Of a stretch of 64,000 bases of DNA, positions 20,754 through 33,600 are shown piece by piece. The notes below the pieces were generated by a model. That model saw nothing but the letters and a program-made list of their open reading frames with translations, made no database searches and had not been told where the DNA came from. The translations under genes and the position numbers were made by a program. Origin of the DNA: Rhipidocladum racemiflorum (lineage: Eukaryota > Streptophyta > Magnoliopsida > Poales > Poaceae); the NCBI GenBank assembly GCA_036346355.1, contig CM070569.1, forward strand, positions 87,302,753 to 87,366,752, in the 5' to 3' direction. Position 1 is the stretch's first letter, and each line of letters opens with the position of its first letter.

Positions 20754-23700
20754 TGTGAGACCCCGGATCGGCTATCCGAAATCTCCTGTGTATTTCTGTA
20801 GTAGTCCCAGATCAGTAGCTAGTACACACAGTCAACAGCGAAGTATCATTGCCGAACATAACGAAATGGTAACATAACCATAAAGTAATAGCCACATAGC
20901 TACTTATTACATCAAATGGTCACATGACCAAAGTTCACGGCAGCGGAATAAAAACAACAAGTAGTGAAACCCAAACAACTCCACAAGCGACGACTAGAAA
21001 CGCGATTAGATGTCCTAGCGATTCTCTTCGAACTCTTCCGGGTAGTACTCAACGTCTTCAACAGCGTCCTGATAGTTTTCTGATGACAACAGTTTATGTA
21101 GTATGTGAGTACAAAAGTACTCAACAAGTCTGGAAAAGTATGCACATGTGGGGCTTTCCAAGGAAGGCTTATTATGGTTCTTTTGCATAAAGCCAAGTTT
21201 CATAAAACCATACTTAATAATAAGTTTCACAAAGCATATTTTAGCAATTCTTTTAACAATTGAATTATTTAATATTTCAGTGAGGGTTCTATCCACCATC
21301 ACTAGTATAAACGCTCTATCCGCCACATTTTTAAAAGATCAAGGTTATCCACACATGACTCTATCCGTCATGAAATAAAACAGGTTCCAATTACCTGGTT
21401 CGCTCAATCCACCAATTAAACATCCGAGAGTTCTAACCACTCTCGAACCACAAAAAAAAACCTTATTTATTTTCAAAACCAAAATCAAAGTCTACCAGTA
21501 TGAAAGCATTCTTCACTTTGCTATTGACCGAAGGCACGGCTATTCGAATAGTTTTAACTCTGCAGAGGTGTACAACTTTACCCACAAGACATGATTGTCT
21601 CTTTAATGCCATGCAATTAACACACTTCCTTTAGTGTGTCGACAGAGAGATCATGACAAGGCCTTTACAATGTATACGCCTAACCCGACTCACCCGCTGA
21701 GGTTTCACCGCAGTAGGGTTCTCTCTACCCAGTACAGAAGCCCCCTCTTGCGCCGTGTGGGGAGTACAACTTGCCTCTATCTAGCACCCACATTCCACCA
21801 ACTAGCGAGTCTAAATAGGTTTCTACAAATTATGTAGCCAGGTCATACCATTATAGACATGTGGTAGTACGGTAATGCTCAGAATGGACAGTCATAAGCG
21901 TCGATCCTTAATTGACTTGGGACGGTACTTGTACATTGGAAACTAGTGCTCAATCCGCACCCACCCGACATTCCACTCCGCCCAAGTCCAAATCCTTTTT
22001 CTTTTTCTTTTTATTTTACAAAAATAGTACCAAATACTTTACCATAATCCTTAAATCACATCTTGAATCACAATTTTGATATAATCCCACACATGGGTCA
22101 TTTTCATCAATTTCGGCCCTAAGCAATCCTACCGTACTATTCAACGAATGTCATAATATAAACTAGGAATGACATAGAAAAGTGTACTAGAGTTACAAAT
22201 AACATGGGTATCAATAATCAAGGAGGTGATCAAAATTTGGAATAACTAATGAACTATATTTGACATACATGATAAAAATAGCTATGCATGCGATAAAACA
22301 TTGTAAAAACATTTGCAATTGTGGGATCAAAATGCGTCAAGGGACTTGCCTTCAGTCGCAGCGAGGATGTCAAATTCTTGAAGTCCGGCGGCGGGGTCGG
22401 CGGACTCGGCGGGATCCTCGGCTACGCGCAAAACGGTACAACAAATAAATAACAATAAAATAAATAAAATCTAAAAATTATAAAAGTTATATTGACAGGA
22501 AGATATTGATTTTAGATGAATTTAGGAATTTAAACGGAGTCAATCGGAGTTCGGACGGAAAAATTATGAGTGTCCGAAGTTTGGAAAATCCTGAAAAATG
22601 AGAAACGAGGGAATATTCCCGGAATATTTCTTTTTTCCTGATTTCTGATTTTTGCTTGTTTCTATGGAGGGTGGGACCCCCATGTCATAGAGAGAGGGGC
22701 TTCTTCCCAAGCCTCCTAGCCATGAAAATAGAGGAAGCCATGGGGCTTGGGGCGCCAGCTAGGGGGCAGGGTGGCGCGGCGCGGGGGAGCCGACAGGCAG
22801 CTCGGCTAGTGCTGGGGTCGGCCGAGGCGGCGGGGAGACACGGCACGGGGGCGGCGGCCATGGCGGCGCGGCGGGGCATCGGCGGGGCGGCGGGGAGCCA
22901 GCGGCGACGCCGGAGGTGGCGGGACGGCTGGCGGCCGACGGCGAGCACGCGCACGGCTTGAAGAAACAGAGGAAGCCCCAAACTTCCAAAAATTACGAAA
23001 ATTCGCGAAAAATTAAAACATGGCTTCACAAATTAAATAATGGAACATCTAGAGGGCATCTAGAGGGACTTAGGATAGCAAGGAATTGAACCAAAGCTCA
23101 CCGGAGAGGATGAATTCGGCGACGAACGGCGATTCGGTCGACGAGGTTCAAACCTGAAATTCAATGGCAAAACTTGACGAAATCTGAAATTGATGGAGGG
23201 GTTATGATTGTGGCTTCCATACGCACACAAAGAAACAAGCGGAAGCGAATTTGGCTCACCGGAATGGAAGATACACCGACGAACACGAAGAACGACGGTG
23301 GTCGCCGGTTTTCTCGATCTCACGGACGAATGGCGTGGAGAGGCCAAAGAAGGATGATACCACTGGGAAGAGCACTCCAATACAAAGAGATGAGAGGTGG
23401 AAGCACGCGCTTTGGTGAAGAAACGGCCGAGTTATGAGCATTAATGTGCTTTTCGGTTTTTGGTTAATGGCACCATTTCTGGCGAGATTGAAGATGGAAG
23501 GACACCGGGGATGGAAAGGTCTTGCCATAACGAATCCAACGGATCCGGCCTTGCTCTATTTGGTGCATTAGAGAGGAAGTTATGGCATTTTGAATCAAGA
23601 ATGCTATGAATGGAGGTTTACTGGAAGAACACCATCGTGCTGCCCTTCCAAGCTTGAGGATGAAGCTACAGTGGTGACACGTGGCGGCTTCCTATTGGTC

Positions 23701-24177
23701 GGAGTAAGTGACCGGTTAGTCGCGAGAGAAAAATTAGCAAAAATGCTCTAAAAATTCCAGAAAAATTCCTAGAACTATTAGGGAATATTTGGAACCCAAT
23801 AAAATTAGTTTCACGGAATTTGGATGAAATTTGTAGTTTAGAATATTCTAGGGCGAATAACGGGCATTTAACGAAAGCCGCGCGAGATAAAATACCAAAG
23901 AGCTTCAAAAATCTTGGGAAAATTCCCAAAATGTTTTTAGAATATTTGGAACCTAATGCAATAGGTTCCGGGATTTTTGAAGCATTTTTGAACTCGGGTG
24001 GAAACTGAGGTACGAAATGGAATCCGAAAATTCGATTTTGCGGACGAAAGAAGATTGAATTCCAATTTTGGGACGGATAAGGATGCCAGGTTAATTAAAC
24101 ATCAAAGAAAATCCAAATTTTGAATTTAATTAATTTAAATTAGGTTTTTACAGAAGGCCGAAATTGAGGATGTTACA
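20754..24177 (-). repeat. LTR of chromovirus B2
   Basis: It starts TGTGAGACCCC at 20754 and ends GGATGTTACA at 24177 (3424 bp), read here against the element's direction. It is followed by the same polypurine tract and chromodomain as B1. The GC-rich part 22660-22960 holds frames on both strands that are composition artefacts. Segments such as AATCGGAGTTCGGACGG (around 22540) resemble the nested chromovirus LTR, so the families are related. Confidence 0.82.
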
Positions 24178-25157
24178 AACCTACCCCCCTTAGAGAGAAT
24201 CTCGTCCCCGAGATTCGGACGGAGAAAGAAAAAGATCGGGAAACTCTGCTCGAAGATCCTCTTCTCGCTCCCAGGTAGCTTCCTTCTCGGAATGGTTACT
24301 CCACTGCACCTTGCAAAATTCGATTACTCTGCTTCGGGTTCGACGCTCAGCTTCATCCAAAATTTTGACTGGATACTCGGGATACGATAGGTCTTCTTTT
24401 AATTTCATCTCTTCATACGGCATCTGATGTTCGGGTATTGTGAGACACTTCTTCAACTGAGAAACATGAAAGACATCATGTACTCCTGACAGCTGTGGAG
24501 GCAATTCCAACTTGTACGCGACTTCTCCTCTTCTAGCAACCACTGGAAATGGACCAATGTAGCAGGGCGCTAACTTCCCACTAACTCTAAACTGACGCAT
24601 TCCCTTGAGAGGTGAAACCTTCAAATACACACGATCTCCAGGTGCAAAACTTAATTCTCGATGTCGATTATCAGCATAGCTCTTTTGCCTTGACTGGGCT
24701 GTCCTCAAATTCTCACGGACCACTCTGACTTGCTCTTCGGCTTCCTTCAGAATATCAGGTCCAACGATTTGTCCACTTTCGGTCTCTTTCCAATACAACG
24801 GTGTTTTGCATTTTCTTCCATACAGAGCTTCAAAAGGTGACATCTTCAGACTTGACTGATAGCTATTATTGTAAGAGAATTCTGCATAGGGCAAATTTTG
24901 ATCCCAAGAACCCTTATACGTCAAAGTACAAGCTCTTAACATATCTTCTAATATTTGATTTATTCTTTTTGTCTGACCATCAGTCTGAGGATGATAAGCA
25001 GTACTGAAATTCAGATTCATGCCCAAAACCTCATGCAGCTTCTGCCAAAACCGCGAGGTAAGCTGAGAACCTCGATTGAACATGATCTTTTTTAGCACCT
25101 CATGCAAACACACAATTTTGGCCGTATACAACTCTGCGAGCTTATCACCAGAGTAGG
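24178..25157 (-). pseudogene. chromovirus B2 integrase and chromodomain, truncated
   Basis: The minus strand reads, without a stop, from KTTYSGDKLAELYTAK through FNRGSQLTSRFWQKLHE (the family has SDRG; the catalytic Asp is replaced by Asn), TAYHPQTDGQTKRINQ (the family has Glu at this Lys), the C-terminal domain and the chromodomain to SESRGRDSL. Two catalytic residues therefore appear lost although the frame is open. The 5' part of the element is missing because the sequence changes to LINE at 25158. Confidence 0.82.
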
Positions 25158-25400
25158 TTGTCTTCCTGTTGAAGAGCCTATGCAGCGTTTCAATGGCGAT
25201 ATTGAAGAGGTATGGCGGCAGCAGATCACCCTGTTGGAGGCCTCTTCTATGATATACGGCTTTGCCTAGGGATCCATTCAAAAGCACCCTTGAGGACGAG
25301 GAGGCTAAGACCATAGCAGTCCATTATGTCCTGCTCCAAAATCCCCCTGCTCGAAGATTATCCAGGACCTAAGCCCATGAGACTGAGTCGAACGCCTTAG
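25158..25400 (-). pseudogene. LINE reverse transcriptase fragment fused to B2
   Basis: On the minus strand AKAFDSVSW (around 25375-25400) and RVLLNGSLGKAVYHRRGLQQGD (around 25215-25285) are L1-type reverse transcriptase blocks. Two in-frame stops lie between them. The frame from 25314 runs straight into the B2 integrase without a stop, giving a 374-residue chimeric ORF. There is no poly(A) at the junction, so simple LINE retroposition does not explain it; a deletion or end joining is more likely. Confidence 0.8.
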
Positions 25401-26130
25401 CGATCGTGTGAGGCTGGACCGGAACTAGAGAAGAAGAAGAATCAACTCCAAACCTCCTTTCTTTTTGTTGTGAAATTGCAAGATGCAATTGCATGATGGC
25501 CCCTTATTGATTTTTTTTTAAAAAAAACAATATCTTATTGTTATGGTTACAAGCTAAATAGTGAACAAATTTGTTATACAAATGGAGAGTGGCTAACACT
25601 TTTCACCCGCACTTCTATCTCTTAGTATAGAGTTATTTATAGACCTAAAGTTAGCTAATCTCTTCTCAGAAATACCCACAAATGTGCTAAGGATGTGGCT
25701 CTTTTGCCCCATCTTTGCCCGTGTGTTGCGCCTTGTGACTGTGAGCACCACCGATCTTAGAGGTTGGTCCACCGAGTATTCTTAATTTGACTTCCTTGGC
25801 ACCGTTAGATCTTGATCTAAGGAGTGTTAGCTAATGAGTATTCTGCATTGGTTCCTTGCACCCCTGATTGGAAAGACGGTGGGGCTCATTCAACAACACT
25901 TATTTACACTGGCAGAACTACAGATCCTAACTTCATCTCGGATTTAAAACTTGTAAGCTAAAATAAAGTGAATTAAGTTTATATTTTTATTCTAAAATAT
26001 AAACAAGATGACCCACCTAAACACTCTTAATATGCACACAGCTCCAGCTCTACGGATCTGGTGAAGCTAGGAATACCCAGCTCCACCAAATCCATGAATT
26101 TGATGGAGCTGGAGCTCTACCAAAAGGGCC
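25401..26130. other. intergenic, no gene seen
   Basis: AT-rich sequence with a T-run/A-run palindrome around 25510-25528. A short inverted GAGCTGGAG/CTCCAGCTC motif occurs around 26042-26115. No coding signal on either strand. Confidence 0.5.
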
Positions 26131-26133
26131 TTA

Positions 26134-26399
26134 GGACCAGTTCGTTTTAGCTTCTGGATTATGGGAGAAGATGCTTCTGATTGTTAGAGAATCGTGTCAC
26201 GCCGGCTGCGACTTCTAGGTTCTGGACCGAGTCGACAAGAATCAGCAAGAATCTGTGAAAATCAAGTTTTAGTCAGATTCTGATTCTATAGAGAAGGCAG
26301 CTTATGATTCTCAGAGAAGCTATTTAGAATCCCCCGTTTGACAAATAATCCGCTTTTCTTTAAAGTAGAAGCTATCCATAAGCTGAAATGAATGGGGCC
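26134..26399. mobile_element. PIF/Harbinger (Tourist-like) MITE, 266 bp
   Basis: TTA duplications at 26131-26133 and 26400-26402 flank imperfect terminal inverted repeats: GGACCAGTTCGTTTTAGCTT on the left, and GGCCCCATTCATTTCAGCTT on the right read inverted. It has no coding capacity. The TTA duplication and GG(C)CC ends fit the PIF/Harbinger group. Confidence 0.75.
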
Positions 26400-26402
26400 T
26401 TA

Positions 26403-27545
26403 GTGCTAGAGGCCTAGTAGGTAGTCGAATACCAGCCATTGGCAGTAGGATATAAGTGCATGTACAGTGGTATAGATGATGACTGTCTGTAATATACATT
26501 CACTAGTAAGGTGCCCCGTATGTTGTAACGAAGGTTCAAATAAGGGTGATGCACATCACTAAATGTGATCCTAAATAGTACAATTAACATTAATTTTATG
26601 TTGCGGATGTTTTAAGCAAACCATATATATCTACAAGCTTGTAAAGAGACAGACATGTGCCATTTTATATTGTATGGAAATGTCATATCACCATTGCCCA
26701 TGTTAAAAATTATAGATCGAAAGGTGCGAATGACTTGAATGCCAGAGTATAGAAATCTCCTTGATGCTACAACTTGTATGAGCGACTGCTGATTCTTGCT
26801 ATCATATACTTATAAATCAAATCAACCAATATCATAGCAATCAATTTTATACTATGACCCAACTCACAAATTAGCGGCCATTTCACACGAGTGCCTTGAC
26901 ACTCAAATCTAGCATGTCTTCCCCGCATTCAAATGTTCTATAAATTGATTGGAGAAAATAACATCTTCCTATGCCCACAAGTTGGCTGCTTCACAGGTGA
27001 ACTAAATCCAGTAAAGCTCATCGAAGAGTTGCAAAACTAACTTACTTCCACTTTCTAGTTCTAACCCGAATAAAAAATGCAACCAGCCAATGATATCCAA
27101 TAGCTGCCAGCAAAGCAAACTCAGAAACAAAGGGGCTTGATTTGTATTACCCAAAGTAAGAGTAGATGCAGCCATCAACTACCCACTGCACCAAATTAAT
27201 AAAGCACCACATGAATTTGATAGTCTTAAGGGCAAACAGCTACTAAAGATGAATAAAACTGCACACAACAATTTCAAGAACACACATATAATGTCAGAAA
27301 TCCCAGAGATGAATATATGAATCAACCAATGAACCAATGCTGCTGCAAGTACAGAAAAATGTATCTCTCCTAAACACAAACAAGTCAAGCTACCAAAATG
27401 AACAATGTACACATAACGCACAATCAGACAACATGTTAACACCACAAAGAACTATACTTATAACTCAGTCCATAGTCCAGGCCACAATATTACACATCAA
27501 TTACACATCACTCACTCTAAGGCCAAGAATCGCAGGGGGTGAGAG
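26403..27545. other. intergenic, no gene seen
   Basis: AT-rich sequence without an open frame of coding character. Part of 27180-27540 would be intron or flank of the NudC-like remnant on the minus strand; I could not find its remaining exons here. Confidence 0.45.
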
Positions 27546-27895
27546 AATCGAGCCATACCAATCGTCCAGAATGACGAATCGGTCTTCATAGGATGCGTCA
27601 GGTCGTGCTGCAAAACCACCCAAAAATCAAACCCCCTAAACACAAACAAAACCCAATAAAAGCTCAAATCTTATAGCAAGAATTCGAGTGTAATCAAATT
27701 GGAAGAGAGGGGAAACCACAGACGAACATTGAGGTAGGGCGAGTTGCCGCGGATGCCAACCTCGATATGGCAGGCCTGAATGGCGCAGTGGAGCAGCTTG
27801 GTGGGCACGACCTTGGGGAGCTCAATGTACATGTTCACCTCCTCTAGCGTCTGGTCCCACTTGAAAACCTTCTGCCCTACACGCCTCCATCCCAA
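27546..27895 (-). pseudogene. NudC/CS-domain (NUDCD2-like) gene remnant, two exons
   Basis: NudC-like CS-domain proteins are co-chaperone-type proteins. The first exon (about 27735-27895) encodes GQKVFKWDQTLEEVNMYIELPK and HIEVGIRGNSPYLN and ends at a GT. The second (about 27546-27610) begins after TTTTGCAG and encodes HDLTHPMKTDSSFWTI, ending at GT. Joining at these borders keeps the frame, so the introns were real. The N terminus and the C-terminal exon (the usual Gly-Gln-Thr-Trp and Phe-Asp-Phe-Ser part) are not recognisable nearby. It may be a duplicated gene remnant or a transposon-captured fragment. Confidence 0.72.
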
Positions 27896-29960
27896 TCCAT
27901 AGCCGAGGAAAGAAAGGAACCCTAGGTGAGGAGTGTTCTGGAACGTTTTAGAAGGTCATGGATGGTGAGGGAGGGAGGTGTCTTACCATTGTGGACCAAG
28001 GCATGGTGCTTCTCGGGGCCCAACTTCTCGCTGCCCCCCTCCCTAGAGACTGGCATTGTGCGCCTGCTTGAGGAGGAAGGCCCCAGATCTGGGCTTGGCA
28101 TAGGAGGTGGTGGAAGGGGACCGTGAAGGTTGCCTCCCGAGCAGCGTCGAGGAGAGGAGGTGCCGGTGGGGGTGAGTTGTCGACGGCGACGTTGGCAACA
28201 TGGAGAACAATGGGAAGATGCGTTCTGAATTCTGATATGGACTATGGGCGATTTTTGATTTATTTGAACTGCGGTAGCAAGCGGTTATTCTGGTTTATTT
28301 GAGAGAGGGTTTTCTTGAATGTGAGCCGGTTGTTTTGAACGTGTTGTTGGTTGGTTGCTTCGTCCAAAAATGAAGGTTGCTTCGTAAGTGTGGGAAGGGG
28401 AGGACGACGTACAACTCCCCTTTTATATTTATACATTCACATTATCTATAGAATTGACTAAAGACAACTCATACAATAGGCTATCTATATAGCTGTCTGT
28501 AATGATTTCTCATACAGTTAATACAATGTCTATACAATGGTATAAAGAGTATAAAGCTATTTATAAGACCGTCTGTTAATAGTAGACAATATCTTTCTCT
28601 CTCCTTCCCTCTTATCCACGTCATCATCTAAAATTCTATATGACCACATCATCATCTAAAATTCTATATGATACTCTTATAGACAACTGATATGTGCTAT
28701 TATTATACATGCCCTAACAACCGGTCTCCAACGGCAGCTCGAAGAACAATCGAGGTAAGCAAAGCAAACAACGCACTCAAAACATTGACGCACCAAATCG
28801 GGACGCCCATTTTCTAGCGGATATGCACCTGGTTGCCCACGAAAGGGCAGTTTGCGCGCGCTGCCGTTGGCCCGGTAACCGACCGGACCAGGACGCACCA
28901 ACCGCCGCATCCGCATGTAACGGCGCCCCACCCCCCACACTTCCCACCTCGTCCGCCGGCTCGGCCTCAGCGTAGTTGGCGTGGCAGTTGCGCCCTTGCT
29001 TTTCCCGCCTGAAAAAAGGAAGGCTGATGACGTTCAGATGAGAAGGCGATCGAGCTGGTGGCACTTGGCGAAGCAGCAAAGAAATGGCAAGACAAAAAAA
29101 ATATTGTGAGATGGGGTGTCGAAGTGTCGCCAACGAGCAATTTTTAAACCTTTTTATCGTAATCCAGCAGCATGTCGCGTGAGACGATAGATTGATTTTT
29201 TTTTTCTTATTCGATTAATAAATCGCATGCTGTCGTCATGGCTTGTAGCTGGCGCGACGAAACGGTCAGTGCCGTGCCGTCTCCTGTGAAGCAGCTCTGG
29301 GGGCGAATCTCCTCTTGCCAAAAGGCATCGAAGCAATTGCACCGAGAAAGGTACACGTACAAACGCATCGTGATGAGAGAGCAAGCGACGGCGTCGTTAT
29401 GCCTGCATTTGCGACGCGAGGGCAGAGAAAACTAGCTGAACACTTGATTGGAGCCAAGTACTGCACGATCGGATGGCTCGAACGAAGCTCGTGCAATGCA
29501 ACGCACTCCGTGATAAGTTCAATCAATCAAATCGAAACGTTGGATTTCTTTTTAGCTGGGTCGTGCTAGTGACATTATCCAGCGACCAAAGTTAGTCGAT
29601 CTACAACATGTTAGTTGACCAAAGAAAAATGGAATTACAGCAACTGCCTAAACATGGACCAGGAAAAACTTTTTGCGGTTACATCTAGACTCGGGAAACG
29701 AAGCGTTGCCGCTTCCATAACTCACTTGCAGAGTTGCAGGTAATGGAAAAACAGCAGAGGCAGGCATGAGAAAGAAAGAAAGAGAGAAAGAAAACGTCGA
29801 GGCCTCCGAAACACAACACTTTCCTTTTCTTCTCCCGGGGCCCGTTCCTTTTTTCGCTTTGGAGACTCCTCCCTTTTTCTTGTCTCTTTAGCGGGATCTC
29901 TACGACAAAATCTGCATCTTTTTGCAAATACTATTTCCTTTCTGACCGCTTCTTGAAGCA
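27896..29960. other. intergenic region upstream of the kinase-like gene
   Basis: No gene is seen. A probable degraded MITE lies around 28430-28715, with an exact repeat of CATCATCTAAAATTCTATATGA at 28623 and 28648 and a MITE-like end ATGCCCTAA near 28710. 28720-29000 is GC-rich without a plausible frame. 29760-29900 is purine/pyrimidine-rich and may already belong to the promoter or leader of the gene at 30684. Confidence 0.45.
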
Positions 29961-30049
29961 ATATACCCGTCTTCTTCCAAAGCTTGCCTGCTGCTGTTCT
30001 CCCCTTGTGCAGCAGTTAATCCTTCTTTCTGCACTGCTACAAGAAGCTC

Positions 30050-30658
30050 GTAAGTTTTCTTTCTCATCCATTCTTCACGCGTGCCTTTCTTTCCTTGTCT
30101 CAATCGTCTCCCCATGACTATCTGTTTCATGAGTTTACGTAGGTTCTTAGAACAGGCACAACTCGATTTCGCCTACTAGTAATTTGGTGCTAAATCACGT
30201 GTTCTATTCTCCGAATTAATTCATCCATACAGGTGAAACAATAACTGATCGTTGTTCTTGATCACTAGTACTACCGTTTTGACAAATTTTTGTTCTTTTG
30301 ATTCGGATGCTTTTCGGTTCGCACCCAATAATCCCCAAAAGGACGGGGGGGAACAAAAGGAAAGAAACAGAGCGACAGAGAAAAAAAAACAACTGTATAA
30401 TCATCAAAAACAGTCCAAATCAGTCTTCTGCATTTACTATCTGCATCATTTACAACATGCATCAAACAACGGTGATTCGATGAGATCTCGATATGTTCAT
30501 ACATCAGCCTCCCCAAGAAAAAATGCACACATTTCACATTAGCTTCTTATTCATCCTTGCATCGACAGAGGTTGATCGAGGCCGTGACATCTCAAGAAGC
30601 AGAACAAGAAGAAGCAACCAAGAAGCGCGCGGACACTCGATCCATCCTCTTCTTGTAG
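30050..30658 (+). other. candidate 5'-UTR intron of the kinase-like gene
   Basis: A good donor CTC/GTAAGTTTTC at 30050 and a pyrimidine-rich acceptor CCTCTTCTTGTAG ending at 30658 enclose 609 bases. The ATG follows 26 bases after the acceptor. Leader introns are frequent in plant genes. RNA data would be needed to confirm it. Confidence 0.5.
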
Positions 30659-30683
30659 TCGGTGAGGCTGATCGCTGATTGGG

Positions 30684-33600
30684 ATGGAGCAGTTCCGGCA
30701 GCTCGGAGAGGCGATGGGCAGCATCAACGCGCTCATGGCGTTCGAGCCCGACCTCCGCATCAACCCGCGCCAGTGCCGTCTCCTGGCCGACGTCTGCGCG
30801 CAAGCGCTGGACAGCGTCGCCGGCGAGGTCCGCGCCCACCTCCGCTTCGACGATCGCGGCACCAAATGGCGAGCCCTTGAGGCCCCGCTCCGCGAGCAAC
30901 ACCGCGCCTTCCGCGACGTCGAGGGCTACGTCCGGCAGTGCCTCGACCCGCGCGGCAGCTGGTGGGCGCGCGCCGCGGCCATGGCACACGGCACAGAGTG
31001 CGTCGAGCACCACCTCCATAACGTTCTATGGTGCGTCGCTGTCGTGCTTGAGGCCATCGAGACTGCCGGGGAAGTCGCCGGCTCCGACGCGGACGAGCTC
31101 GCCAGGAAGCGGCTGGTGCTCGCCAAGAAGTACGACGGGGACATGCTCGAGCCCAAGCTGTTCCAGCACGCGCTCGGCAAGCTATATTTGGTCTCCCAAG
31201 AACTCGTTGCTCGGATGGACGCGGCGTGGAAGGAGGACAGGTGGGTGCTGTCGCAACTGCTCGACGAAATGAAGGGCTCGTCTGCGCCGAAGTCCTTGAC
31301 GAGGAACGAGCACCGGCTCGCCGAGCTCCTTGCTGCACCGAGGGGGAGGCTGCACCCGGCGTCCATTCTGCTTGGCAGCGACTACAGCGTCCGGAGGCGG
31401 CTCGGCGGCCGCCTCAAGGAGGTGCAATGGATGGGGGAGAGCTTTGCGGTGAAACATTTTATCGGGGACGCCAAGGCGGTCGGCGCCGAGGTCGCGCTCC
31501 TGTCGTCGGTGGCGCACCCAAACGTCGCGCACGCCACGTACTGCTTCCATGACGATGAGAGGAAGGAGTGCTTCGTCGTCATGGACCAGCTCATGGCCAA
31601 GGACCTGGGGAGCTACGTCAAGGAGGTGAGCTGCCCGCGGCGGCGGGTACCGTTCCCACTCGTCGTCGCCGTCGACATTATGCTGCAGATCGCGCGCGGG
31701 ATGGAGTACCTGCACGCCAAGAAGATATACCACGGCGAGCTGAACCCGTCCAATGTGCTCGTTAAGCCGCGGCAACCCGACGGCGGCTACGTGCACGTCA
31801 AGGTCACCGGGTTCAGGCAGCAGTGGGGCATTACAGCAAGCGCAAAAGCGTCTGCTAATGGCAATGCCAATGCCAATACAAACGGCAACGACAACACCTG
31901 CATCTGGTACGCTCCGGAGGTGCTCAAGCCGGAGGGCGGCGTCGCGGACTCGGCGGCGGCCAGGTGCACTGAGAAGGCCGATGTGTACAGCTTCTCGATG
32001 ATCTGCTTCGAGCTGCTGACTGGCAAGGTCCCGTTCGAGGACAACCACCTGCAGGGCGACAAGACGAGAAAGAACATCCGCGCCGGCGAACGGCCGCTGT
32101 TCTCTTTCCAGGCGCCCAGGTACCTCACCGCCCTCACGAAGCGGTGCTGGCACGCCGACCCGGCGCAGCGGCCGTCGTTCTCCTCCGTCTGCCGCGTCCT
32201 CCGGTACGTGAAGCGGTTCCTGGTCATGAACCCGGACCAGCAGGGCCAGGCAGACGCGCCCATGCCGCCCGTCGACTACCTTGACATCGAGACACAGCTG
32301 CTGAGGAGGCTCCCGGTGTGGCAGCGAGGCGAGGGGGCTCGCGTCTCTGACGTGCCGTTCCAGATGTTCGCGTACAGGGTCGTGGAGAGGGAGAAGACCA
32401 CCGTGCACGCCAGGGACAAGGCCTCGGACTCGGGCAGCGAGGGGAACTCGCTGTACGGCGACGAGAACGGGTTCGTGGCAATGTCGCTGGACGACGGATC
32501 CCCCGTGTCGAACGGCACCGTGAGGTCGCTGCCAGATAGCAGCGACGGCAAGAAGCCTCCGTCGGCCAAGAGGGCGGATGTCAAGGCGTGCAGACAAGCA
32601 GCAGGTACGCTATGCCATTCTTTTTGGGTTTTGATAATTTTCACCGGATGTTTTCTTTAGTAACAATTATCTAAATTCTTGGTTATTGGATTTGCTTTGA
32701 GATCGATACACGCCTCCCTGAATTCGGGGTGGATTGCTATGTTTTGATCGGACGGATGTGTGTTTTGATCGTACGGTTCAAAATTTGGATGTTTTTTGGG
32801 ACAAAAACATCTGGATGGTGCCTATACACTCCAAAAACTATGACAGTTTTTTGCGGGAAAATAGTCGAATTTCTGAACTTATGATTTGTTTTGGAGATTC
32901 GTGCTCTGACCGACGGATTCTTCCTTTCCGTCCGCGACAGCAAGCAAAGCCGATGGTTCATTGGATTAGGGTAAGAGTTTACTGGGTTAAGGGTTTGGCT
33001 TCACTGAAACCAGGATTTAGAGGAGGCCGAGTAGGAGGAGGACCGTCGGTGGGCAGCGGTGGTAGCAGGCAGGTCTCGCCGGTGTCGGAGCGGCACCGAT
33101 GAGGCAAGGGGTGGCGGCGCACAAGAGTGTGGGCGCGGCGACAGGGTCTGAGAGAGAGAGGGGGGGCTAGGTCAGAGTTGGGGATGTGGCGATGTTTATG
33201 ATTTGATAGGTTGATATATGATATTCATTCAATAGTTAAAAAAAGAGAGATTTTCTATGTATCAACTTTTAATATAAGTTGCATAAATCTTTAAGCAAAC
33301 AAGTTGGTAAGTAATCACCATCTCTAATATTCATTTATGTTTTAATATTTATTAATATTTATGTAAATTTTATAAAAAAAATGCATAGAAGCCTACTTTC
33401 AGATAACATCTGATCCTATTCCCCCCGTAGCAACCCCAGATTTGGCTGCATTGAAGTTGCTATCTTCGTACCAGAAAGCGTCACCTTTTGAAGCATCTTC
33501 AATCGCATCATCACATCATAACGATGGGAACAATTGGGCACATTTCTTTGCAGGGCCTGATCAGCTGAAGGTGAGACCGGCGAGCACGGCGAGGGCTCTC

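Noticed and set aside
22656..23029. overlapping Arg/Ala-rich frames on both strands
   Set aside because: They lie within the B2 LTR, are pure composition effects of a GC-rich block and have no family motif.
24190..25314. chimeric LINE-integrase frame as a functional host gene
   Set aside because: Two catalytic positions of the integrase are changed, the LINE part is a 52-residue scrap with stops just upstream, and no promoter or splice signal is evident; kept only as a finding.
28720..29000. GC-rich island as a gene or promoter
   Set aside because: No coding frame, TATA box or splice signal stands out, and it lies 1.7 kb from the next gene start.
31182..32597. 471-residue frame on the minus strand opposite the kinase-like gene
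   Set aside because: It is the antisense shadow of GC-rich codons in exon 1; the protein has no domain pattern, while the plus strand has clear DUF1221 and kinase motifs.
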